NCBI GenBank assembly: GCA_900473745.1
Contig: UCMW01000004.1
Span: 558,001 to 622,000 of the forward strand
Reading direction: 5' to 3'
Length of the DNA stretch: 64,000 nucleotides
Source of the DNA: Hyphomicrobiales bacterium
Lineage (GTDB): Bacteria; Pseudomonadota; Alphaproteobacteria; Rhizobiales; Rhizobiaceae
How positions within the stretch are numbered: position 1 is the first letter of the stretch; each line of letters opens with the position of its first letter. Positions 52,160 to 59,817 of this stretch are shown one piece after another. The translations under genes and the position numbers were made by a program. Below the pieces are notes generated by a model. The model was not told the origin of the DNA. It saw only the letters and a program-made list of their open reading frames with translations, and did no database searches.

Positions 52160-54361
52160 TTATTTGCTGCTTGCCGTGAACACGCCGTCCCAGTCTTCCG
52201 GGACAGTCTCGGGAAGTTCCGCAAGCCGCTCGGCGTAGAGCGCATGCGTGCCGGACAGGGCATTTTCCGGCATTGCCAGCAGCGTCTGCAGCCTCTCCCG
52301 TGCCACGCCCAGATCGCCCGCCTGCCATGCGGCGATGAATTCGTCGTGACACTCGAGCAGTTCGCGGACCTGTCCAGAGACTTCGCCGGCCACTCCCACC
52401 AGCGCATATAGTGTCACCGGCGCCTGCCGTCCGACGACGCGCACCCGGTCTATCTTGGCAAACAGCAGGCCCGTCGTCCGCGCCCGAACCGTCTCGGTCA
52501 CCAGGATCGAGACATCGTAGCGCTTGCTCATGCCCTCAACGCGGGAGGCTAGGTTGACGCTATCGCCGAGGCAGGAATAGCTGAAGCGCTGGTCCGAGCC
52601 GAGATTGCCGACACAGGCCATGCCGGTATTGAGCCCGATGCCGATCTTCAGCGCCATGCCGCTCTCGCGGTTCAGCCGCTCCAGCGCTCCGACCATGTCT
52701 AGCGCGGCGAGACAGGCCTTTTGCGGATGATCGGCGATTTCGAGCGGCGCGTTCCAGAAGGCCATTACCGCATCGCCGATATATTTGTCGATCGTCGCCT
52801 CGCGCTTCAGGAGCACGTCGGTCATCGGCGTCAGGAAGTTGTTGAGCAACCCCGTGAGTTCGGCCGGTGTCAGCTTTTCGGAAAGCGTGGTGAAGCTGCG
52901 GATGTCGGAAAAAAGGATGGTGAGCTCCCGGTCCTCGCCGCCGAGCGTGAGGCCATCAGGATTTTCCGAGAGCCGTTCGACCAGTGTCGGCGAGAGGTAT
53001 CGGCCGAAGCTCTCGCGCACGAAACGCTTTTCGCGATGTGTGAGCATCAGCAGCACGGGCAGGGCCGTCAGCAGCACCGCGCCGAGCCCAGCCATTGGCA
53101 GTAGCGGATCGAAGAGTGTCAGCGCCCGTGAGAAAGCGAGCCACGAGCCACCGACAACAAGAGCTGCCAGCAGAAGCCCGGTCATGACCGAGAGGGCAGG
53201 GGTTGCGGTTGCGAGCACTAGAAGCAGCACAAGACCCGCGACCACAGCTGCCGCCCGCTCCGCGCCGATCATCCAGTCCGGCCTATGCAGGAACACGCCG
53301 CTCGCGATCTGGTCGATGATCTCGGCATGCACCTTAACACCCGCCATGGCCGGATCGACAGGCGTCGCCACGATATCGCGGAGGCCCACAGCACTCGTGC
53401 CCACCAGCAGGATGCGCCCCTGAATCTGCCCCCCGAGCGCGGCAGCCTTCGCCGGATCTAGGAGATCGGCCGCTGATATGACCGGCATGTTCGGCAGGCC
53501 GGAATAGTAGATCCAGATCTCGCCATCGGCGGAAAGCGGCACGTCGAGCGCGCCGATCCTCAGATCCGTGATCGCCGCGCCTTCTTCGGTGCCCGCCGAG
53601 CGCAGGACGAAGGAGCCCGCCTGTTGTGCGATCCGGAGCGTTTCGATCGACAGTGCAGGATAGAGTTTGTCTCCGCTTTTCGAGACGAGCGGGAAGGTCC
53701 TGATGATGTTGTCGGCCGTCGGCGGGAAGGAAAAATAGCCCATCGCGGACGCGCGCTCGGTGATTTCGGGCAGGTTCGAAAGAGCGCCCGAATAGGAGAG
53801 GAGGCGCGCGCGCGGATCGGGGCCGACAAAGGAGAAGCCGGCTTTCGGTTCGGATGCGGCGACTGACGTCTCGTTGGTGAGCGCAATCCCGAGCGCCACG
53901 GCATTCGAGGCGATGGCGTCGGCCAGCAAGACGTCCGGATCCGGCACATAGGGACCGGCCTCGATAGGGATGCCCTGACGCCGCATCTCCTCGACGAGGC
54001 GCGCCGGTGCCGTTCTGTCCGCTTCTGAAAACACGATGTCGAAGCCAATGGCAGACGCCCCGAGCCCGCCTGCCTGCGTCACGATCTCCGCCACCGTCCG
54101 CCGCGACCAGGGCCATTGCCCGAGCTTGCCGATCGAGGCCTCGTCGATATCGATGACAGCCACCGGGGGATCGCTCGCCGCGCGCGGTTTGATGACCTGA
54201 TAAGCGTCGAACACCAGCGCCGTCAGCCGGAAGGCCTGCGGCGCGAGCGCCGCATGGGCGGTGAGAACGGCGACGATCGCGGCCGCGCCGACAAGCAGCA
54301 CGCCGAGCTTGCGACGTTGCGACGACGACAGGCGCCGCCGCGGCGCGCGGGGCGGCGCCAT
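52160..54361 (-). CDS. CHASE2-domain adenylate/guanylate cyclase
   Basis: The 733-residue protein has an N-terminal helix (about 21-42), a periplasmic CHASE2 sensor (about 55-340; PPVAVIDIDEASIGKLGQWP, IGFDIVFSEADRTAP, VGTSAVGLRDIVATPVD), three membrane helices (about 350-440) and a class III cyclase domain (about 475-655). The metal Asp residues lie in ILFSDIRSFTTLSEKL and DKYIGDAVMAFW, and the transition-state pair in NLASRVEGMSKRY. A C-terminal helical tail follows. It is 26 bp after the FecR-domain gene, in one operon with it. Product (cAMP or cGMP) cannot be decided from motifs alone; cAMP is likelier. Confidence 0.92.
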   Translation of the reverse strand: MAPPRAPRRRLSSSQRRKLGVLLVGAAAIVAVLTAHAALAPQAFRLTALVFDAYQVIKPRAASDPPVAVIDIDEASIGKLGQWPWSRRTVAEIVTQAGGLGASAIGFDIVFSEADRTAPARLVEEMRRQGIPIEAGPYVPDPDVLLADAIASNAVALGIALTNETSVAASEPKAGFSFVGPDPRARLLSYSGALSNLPEITERASAMGYFSFPPTADNIIRTFPLVSKSGDKLYPALSIETLRIAQQAGSFVLRSAGTEEGAAITDLRIGALDVPLSADGEIWIYYSGLPNMPVISAADLLDPAKAAALGGQIQGRILLVGTSAVGLRDIVATPVDPAMAGVKVHAEIIDQIASGVFLHRPDWMIGAERAAAVVAGLVLLLVLATATPALSVMTGLLLAALVVGGSWLAFSRALTLFDPLLPMAGLGAVLLTALPVLLMLTHREKRFVRESFGRYLSPTLVERLSENPDGLTLGGEDRELTILFSDIRSFTTLSEKLTPAELTGLLNNFLTPMTDVLLKREATIDKYIGDAVMAFWNAPLEIADHPQKACLAALDMVGALERLNRESGMALKIGIGLNTGMACVGNLGSDQRFSYSCLGDSVNLASRVEGMSKRYDVSILVTETVRARTTGLLFAKIDRVRVVGRQAPVTLYALVGVAGEVSGQVRELLECHDEFIAAWQAGDLGVARERLQTLLAMPENALSGTHALYAERLAELPETVPEDWDGVFTASSK

Positions 54362-54387
54362 CGTCTGGCGCCCCTGTGCAGGCGCTG

Positions 54388-56934
54388 TCACTGAGGGATG
54401 TCCGCGGTGCTCCCGGCGAAGATGCCGGTCGACGACCAATTGCCATCCGTTGCCGTGAAGTTGCCCATGATACCCTTGACCGGGTCCGTGCCGTTGGAGG
54501 CGAAGGCGCCGGTGACGCTTGTCGCAATACCGCTGCTGGAACTGCCGCTGAAAGTGGCCGTACCGCTGCCGAAGCTGACATCGGCGCTGAAGTTCTTGCT
54601 GTCATAGCCTGAGACTGCGACGGTGCCGGTTCGGGTGCCGAAGTCCATCGTCGATGTCATTGCCCCGGTGGCGATGTATTGCGCGCTGCCGTTCACGACC
54701 GTGCCGACGGCATTGCCGTTATAGGTCGCCGTGCCCGAGGTCGGGATCGCGCTGTTCTCCGGCTGCTTGCCGATGATCCAGTTGCCGAGATGGACGGTGT
54801 AGTCGATTTCGCCATAGACATTGCGGCCCCACCAGCCCCAGGTCATGAACTCGCAGGCGTCGCAGATCGCGGCGCTGTCGCCATTGTCGAAGATCTTCGC
54901 CGGCACGACGGCAGATGAGACCATGTAGGAGCCGTCTTTGGAATTGGTGCCGGCAATCAGATGGTCGGAAAGATAGCTTTTGTCGGCGTCGTCGTAAAAC
55001 TCGGCGAAGTAGCTGCCGCTGCCGGTGCTGATACTGCCCTCGAAGGTGCCCTTTGCAGTGTCGAAGGTGAGGTCGGCACTGCCGCGCGTCGCGGTGTTGC
55101 TTCCCCCATCCGTCACGATACCCGACGAAAACCCTGTCATGGTCTCTTCGCCGAAGGTTCGGCTGGAGGCGGTCGTCGCCGCATCATCGCGGCTCGCCAT
55201 GTGGACCTGCTCATATCCCTCGAATTCGGGGGGCGCCTCGCCGAAGACGGTGTCTCCGATCGTGCCGGACGCGATGACCAGATATTCCCCGTCGGCGCCG
55301 AGGAAATGATCCTTGCCCGCCGTCGATCCGATGGTAGCGGCTTTGCCCTGCCCATTGGTCGCGCCACCGATCGCACTCTCACGGCTCGATCCGGCAGTCG
55401 AGGCCAGGAGGCCATAGCCACCACCTGAAACCAGCTCGAAACTGCCGCTCAGGATGTTGATGGCGCTCGTCTGCCCCGCACCGGAGCCGTTGATGACGAG
55501 GGAAGCCTGCAGCGCGCGGCCCACAACACCACCGCTCGCATCGCTCACGCCGCCGACCAGAAGGTCGCTGACCACCGCTTCGCCGTTGTCGACGAAGCTG
55601 CCGGTGAAGGGGATCGTCTGACCGTCGCCGTTCATCAGCGCGGCCAGAAGGTCCGGCTCCAGTACGTAGGACAGGATGTCCTCGGTCGAGAGCGTTTCCT
55701 GCGCATCCGCAGGCGTGCCGCCGACCACATAGAAAGCTTGCGGATCGGCGCTGTCGGCGCTCAGCATGTAGGTGAAGAAACCACCGCTCCCGGTATAGGC
55801 CGTCCCGCTGACTGCCGTTCCGTTGACCTCGCCGGTGACTGTCTGCTCCGTCAGGACGTTGGCCGAGGAAAGTGCGGGCAAGGTGAAGTCGTTGCCCGCG
55901 CCGTCGGTGCCCGTCAGCGTACCGTCGGCATTGCGGGTCAGGTTGCCGCTCGACTGATCCAGCCGGACCCCACCCGCGCCATCTCCGGGGCCAGCGCTTT
56001 CTGCGCTTATGCCAGCGGGTGACAGCACGGAGACGGCGATCCCGTCGCTATCGCCGCCATCCCCGTCTCCGTCTCCGCCATCATCAGGCACTTGCGGCCG
56101 CGGGCCCACATCCCGCTGGGAGTCCCCCGCCAGGTTCTCGACGGGCGTCGTCACGACCGGCCGCGGCTGCGGCACGGGGATCGTGTTTTCCGATGGCAAC
56201 TCCGCCGAATTGCTTCGGGCGACCGTGCTCGTCGCGACTGTCTGGTCTGTCGGCCTGTTGCTCGCACCCCCGCTCTGGCCGGGACGGCCGGCGAGGAATT
56301 GCTGCAAGCCGCTCACCCATTGCGGCGGCGTCCGCTGGATGCGCGGCTGACCGTCGCCGGCGACGATCGAGAAGCCCTGTTTGAACAGGCGCTGCGGCGA
56401 ACCGTTGCCGCTAAGCTGCACTTCCTTGCCGTAGACCAACGTCATATGCGGCGGCAGCGGCTGCCCATCGCGCGTCTGGCCATTGAGATTGATGTCGACC
56501 ACGGCGCCACGAATGCCGGCCGTGCCGATCGGCGTGTTGATCTTCACATTTCCGCTCGCCTTGGAGGCCTTGCCGCCTATGAAGCGTAAGGCCCCCTTGG
56601 TCATGGTGGCGGCAAGCGAGGCTGTGTTCTTCTCCGGATCATAGACGAAGCTGTCGATCACCACGGAGGAATTCGGCCCGACGGTGAAGGATGTCCCGTC
56701 GGCGAGCAGGATCTGCACCAGGCCTTCGCTGCTCGTCTCGATCCGGTGATTGCGGATGACGGGGTCGCCGAGCGAGATCAGCCTTGGCTTGCCGGCGCCA
56801 TCGAAGGCGGTCGCCTTCGGATTGACGGCAGCGGTCACACCCGCGATGTCAGCTTCCGCCAGCGCCGGAGACGTCGCAAGCAGGAGCAGCGCGGCAGAGG
56901 CGCAGAGCAGGGCATGATGTCTGTTCGTCTTCAT
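54388..56934 (-). CDS. Large exported FecR-domain protein with C-terminal TbpB-like barrel
   Basis: The 848-residue product has a signal peptide (about 1-26, SPALA-EA) without a lipobox. A FecR-like beta domain follows (about 55-190; VQILLADGTSFTVGPNSSVV, INTPIGTAGIRGAVVDI), then a Pro-rich and acidic Asp/Gly linker (DDGGDGDGDGGDSDG near 290), a long Gly/Ser/Thr-rich region, and a C-terminal part (about 690-848). In that part, repeats of the type GTATYNGNAVGTVVNG, MDFGTRTGTVAVSGYD and GTATFSGSSSSG resemble the handle barrel of TbpB and hemophilin-type Slam substrates. It starts 10 bp after the TPR-barrel gene and is followed by the CHASE2 cyclase. It is inferred to be a surface or secreted protein. 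Confidence 0.8.
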   Translation of the reverse strand: MKTNRHHALLCASAALLLLATSPALAEADIAGVTAAVNPKATAFDGAGKPRLISLGDPVIRNHRIETSSEGLVQILLADGTSFTVGPNSSVVIDSFVYDPEKNTASLAATMTKGALRFIGGKASKASGNVKINTPIGTAGIRGAVVDINLNGQTRDGQPLPPHMTLVYGKEVQLSGNGSPQRLFKQGFSIVAGDGQPRIQRTPPQWVSGLQQFLAGRPGQSGGASNRPTDQTVATSTVARSNSAELPSENTIPVPQPRPVVTTPVENLAGDSQRDVGPRPQVPDDGGDGDGDGGDSDGIAVSVLSPAGISAESAGPGDGAGGVRLDQSSGNLTRNADGTLTGTDGAGNDFTLPALSSANVLTEQTVTGEVNGTAVSGTAYTGSGGFFTYMLSADSADPQAFYVVGGTPADAQETLSTEDILSYVLEPDLLAALMNGDGQTIPFTGSFVDNGEAVVSDLLVGGVSDASGGVVGRALQASLVINGSGAGQTSAINILSGSFELVSGGGYGLLASTAGSSRESAIGGATNGQGKAATIGSTAGKDHFLGADGEYLVIASGTIGDTVFGEAPPEFEGYEQVHMASRDDAATTASSRTFGEETMTGFSSGIVTDGGSNTATRGSADLTFDTAKGTFEGSISTGSGSYFAEFYDDADKSYLSDHLIAGTNSKDGSYMVSSAVVPAKIFDNGDSAAICDACEFMTWGWWGRNVYGEIDYTVHLGNWIIGKQPENSAIPTSGTATYNGNAVGTVVNGSAQYIATGAMTSTMDFGTRTGTVAVSGYDSKNFSADVSFGSGTATFSGSSSSGIATSVTGAFASNGTDPVKGIMGNFTATDGNWSSTGIFAGSTADIPQ

Positions 56935-56944
56935 CGTGATGCTC

Positions 56945-58333
56945 CTAAAAGGCCGCCTGGATGCCGATAGACAGCGAGATATTGTCGAAGGCCTTGATGT
57001 CGTAATTCGACCAGACCTTGCGGTAGCCGGCCTCGGTCACCAGAGCCACGCGCTCGTTGAACGGCGTGATCTGGCGAAGGTTGAGGCTGACGTCCGTATC
57101 GCGTTGCCTCTCGCCCGCATCGATCATGGTGTCGGGTTCGTCATAGCCACGGCCCGCAATGGCCGCTTCAAGCCCTATGATCCAGGCTGGCCCATCGCCG
57201 ATCAACGCCGCATATCGATAGGTGCCGGAAATCGCGCCGCCCACTTCGGTGGAGGAGAGATAACCCGTCTCCGCATCGCGCCGCGTCGCGAACAACCGGC
57301 CGGTGAGGCTGAAGTCCTCGCTCACATTGCGCGTCCAGGAGGCTTGAGCATCGAAACGGTTGCCGGTCTGCAATTCGGCGGTCTGCCGCGACTTGGTGTT
57401 GGAGTAGTCCTCGTAACGGTATTGCAGGCTGGTCGAGAGACTGTCGACCGGTGTCACCTGCCAGTCGAAATTGGTCGAGATCCCGGCAGAGGCGAGATAG
57501 CGGTCACCCTCGATCAAGACGCCGCTGGTGAGAAGCATGACGGAGACCGACCGGTCGTCCAGTCCGAAGCGACCGAGATCGAAGACAGGCCCGACATAGG
57601 CTTCGGCGGCTGCCGTGTTCAGCGTGTCGCGGTCGCGGTATCCTGCCGCATAGCCGGAGATGCCGGCTTCCAGCGAGAGCCCCTGGATATCGGTGTCGTG
57701 GCGATAGCGCAGTCCGCCATTGACGAAGGCATTGAAGTCCTCCCCCGCGACGCTCAGATCATCCAGCGTGTAGGAAAGACCGTTGAGCATGACGGTGGAA
57801 TTGGAGGGACCGGCATTGGCATTGCTCTGATAGCGCAGCCCGGTCCTGATCATGCCCGAAAGCTGCGACGGCGCACCCTTCTGGTTGATCGCCGCGAGAT
57901 ACTGGTCGACCTTGGCCGAGACTTCCGGCGGCACGTCGCCGCCAGCCTTGGCCCCATCGAAATACTGCCGTGCCGTCTCATAGGCGCCGAGCCGATAATA
58001 GAGCACACCGAGTTCGAGCTGCAGTCGCGGCAGGCCCGGCGCATAGATCAGCATGCGCTCCAGCGTCGAGATCGCACCCTCGAGATCGCCCGCCTGAGAC
58101 GAGAGAGCCGCATATTCGAAGGCCGTGTCGAGATCGTCAGGGGCAGCCATCATCCGCTCGAAGAGATCTTTCCGCTGGGCCTCGATCGCTACCAGAGAGG
58201 CGCGGCCGGTGCGCGGCGCGACGTTCTGCGATGGCTGGGCGTTGGCCGGAATCGCCAGGCAAAGCGCGGCCACGGCAAGGCTCGACTTGTATGCGGCGAG
58301 AGAATACCCGCCCCGGCTCTTCGGCAATACCAT
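56945..58333 (-). CDS. TPR plus beta-barrel outer-membrane protein, Slam-like
   Basis: The 462-residue product has a signal peptide (cleavage after PANA), TPR-like helices (about 60-160; AFEYAALSSQAGDLEGAIST, LELGVLYYRLGAYETARQYF) and a C-terminal region of alternating strands ending in Phe (SLSIGIQAAF), as in outer-membrane barrels. A periplasmic TPR domain joined to a C-terminal barrel is the layout of Slam translocators (DUF560), which move TbpB-like proteins to the surface. The next gene encodes a protein with a TbpB-like barrel, so a matched exporter-substrate pair is inferred; other functions as a porin-like TPR protein are possible. Confidence 0.78.
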   Translation of the reverse strand: MVLPKSRGGYSLAAYKSSLAVAALCLAIPANAQPSQNVAPRTGRASLVAIEAQRKDLFERMMAAPDDLDTAFEYAALSSQAGDLEGAISTLERMLIYAPGLPRLQLELGVLYYRLGAYETARQYFDGAKAGGDVPPEVSAKVDQYLAAINQKGAPSQLSGMIRTGLRYQSNANAGPSNSTVMLNGLSYTLDDLSVAGEDFNAFVNGGLRYRHDTDIQGLSLEAGISGYAAGYRDRDTLNTAAAEAYVGPVFDLGRFGLDDRSVSVMLLTSGVLIEGDRYLASAGISTNFDWQVTPVDSLSTSLQYRYEDYSNTKSRQTAELQTGNRFDAQASWTRNVSEDFSLTGRLFATRRDAETGYLSSTEVGGAISGTYRYAALIGDGPAWIIGLEAAIAGRGYDEPDTMIDAGERQRDTDVSLNLRQITPFNERVALVTEAGYRKVWSNYDIKAFDNISLSIGIQAAF

Positions 58334-58716
58334 ATGAAAACAAACTCAAATTAGGAACGGTTGAAAATCTTTACGGCAAGGCAAGCTCTTGTTCGATGAC
58401 GAGAAATACGCTCTACCCGGCCAAGTTTGGTGGTTGTGCTGACGCTACCCGGTCGAGGCTCCAATAATAATCCGCCGGGATGCCCTCTGGCAATGCGCAG
58501 ATCCGATGCCTCCCCAACGACGTCGATAGCCAGCAAAAGCACAAATTGAACCTCATGATTGAGGACGAAAAAACGCCGATCCCCGCACTGTCCGGGTAAG
58601 TGGCACCAAAAGGTCACGGAACTTTGATTTTTCCGGGGGGAGCCTGCCTTGTTTGCCGCCTTTTGCCGTTATAACGGTGGAGCCATCCAAGACCCTTGCA
58701 AGCAGGTAACTGACCC
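58334..58716. other. Divergent intergenic region between the Slam-like operon and dsbA
   Basis: No gene is seen in these 383 bp. The perfect palindrome CCGTTATAACGG (58666-58677) contains TATAAC, and with the CCTTGT about 17 bp upstream it could form the dsbA promoter. The promoter of the operon for the TPR-barrel, FecR-domain and cyclase proteins must also lie here; no clear hexamers were found. Confidence 0.45.
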
Positions 58717-59463
58717 ATGTCGACTTCCGAACTCTCGATCACCAAGCGCCGTTTGCTCGGCGGCATCGCCATCGCCGCCGTCGGTTTCGCGCTCACCGCG
58801 TGCAGCGACGCTGAAGACAAGGCCGCCAGCGCGGAAGCCCAGCCAGCCGTCAGCAACGAGACCACGGCCTCGACCACCTCTGCCGAGATCCCGACCGCCG
58901 ACCGCGATGTCGATATGGAAGCGGCCCTGAAGCCCGGCTCGCTGAAGGAAATGGCGCTCGGCGATCCGAACGCGCCGGTCAAGGTGATCGAATACATGTC
59001 GATGACCTGCCCGCATTGCGCAAACTTCCACGAAAACACCTTCGAGGCGATCAAGACCAAGTATGTCGACACCGGCAAGGTCTATTTCGTACTGCGCGAA
59101 TTCCCGTTCCCGCAGGACACCGCCTCGCTCGCGGCCTTCATGCTGGCCCGTTGCACGACCGAAGACAAGTTCTTCCCCTTCGTCTCCATGCTGCTCAAGC
59201 AGCAGCGCACCTGGGCTGCTCCTGGTGATGGCGACGTCCGTGGCGCCATGCTGCAGCTTTCCAAGCTCGGTGGTTTTACACAGGAGACGTTCGACGCCTG
59301 CTTGACGAACGCGCAGCTTGCCGGTGATGTGTCGAAAGTCCGCGATCGCGGTGCTGAGGAATTCGGAGTTCAGTCGACCCCGACCTTCCTGATCAATGGC
59401 AAGGCCTATTCGGGGGACATGTCGGTTGACTCCATGTCGGCCCTCATCGACAGCCTGCTCTGA
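58717..59463 (+). CDS. DsbA-family thiol-disulfide oxidoreductase (lipoprotein)
   Basis: The 248-residue protein has a lipoprotein-like signal with lipobox LTAC (Cys29), a polar linker, and a DsbA-type thioredoxin domain (about 75-245) with the active site MTCPHCANFH and the cis-Pro segment GVQSTPTFLINGK. It should introduce or exchange disulfides in exported proteins. Rhizobial genomes place this gene directly before smc. Confidence 0.92.
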   Translation: MSTSELSITKRRLLGGIAIAAVGFALTACSDAEDKAASAEAQPAVSNETTASTTSAEIPTADRDVDMEAALKPGSLKEMALGDPNAPVKVIEYMSMTCPHCANFHENTFEAIKTKYVDTGKVYFVLREFPFPQDTASLAAFMLARCTTEDKFFPFVSMLLKQQRTWAAPGDGDVRGAMLQLSKLGGFTQETFDACLTNAQLAGDVSKVRDRGAEEFGVQSTPTFLINGKAYSGDMSVDSMSALIDSLL

Positions 59464-59542
59464 TCGACGTTCCGTTCTGACGACGGGCGCCGGGGAAACC
59501 CGCGCGCCCGTTTTTCGTGCGTCTGGTCGTTGGGGTGTGTTA

Positions 59543-59738
59543 CCCCCCTCTGCCCTGCCGGGCATCTCCCCCACACGGGGGGAGAGCGGAAACCCGCCGG
59601 CCTCTCGCTCAATTTTTGAGATCATTCTGCCCCTTACCACGCGGCTAGCCCCGAACACGACACGAGCGGCTCCAGCGACAATCGCCGCGCGCCGCTCTCC
59701 CCCCTCGTGGGGGAGATGCCCGGCAGGGCAGAGGGGGG
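59543..59738. repeat. RIME-like element with 32-nt perfect inverted ends
   Basis: Positions 59543-59574 and 59707-59738 are exact reverse complements (32 nt), and the homology continues inward with small interruptions over about 15 nt more (GGGGGGAGAGCGG against CCGCTCTCCCCCC). The core of about 130 bp is non-coding. This is the architecture of a non-autonomous palindromic element of the RIME or MITE type. No target-site duplication is obvious. Confidence 0.75.
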
Positions 59739-59790
59739 CGTCCTCGCGCATCGTCGGCCATATCACCCCACCCCGGACCTACGGTCCGAC

Positions 59791-59809
59791 CCTCCCCCTC
59801 AAGGGGAGG
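59791..59809 (+). promoter_or_regulatory. Hairpin containing the smc ribosome-binding site
   Basis: CCTCCCC (59791-59797) pairs with GGGGAGG (59803-59809) around a 5-nt loop. The GGGGAGG arm is the smc Shine-Dalgarno sequence, eight bases before the ATG at 59818. A second small stem, GGACC-TAC-GGTCC, precedes it at 59775-59787. Confidence 0.55.
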
Positions 59810-59817
59810 ATGTCTCC

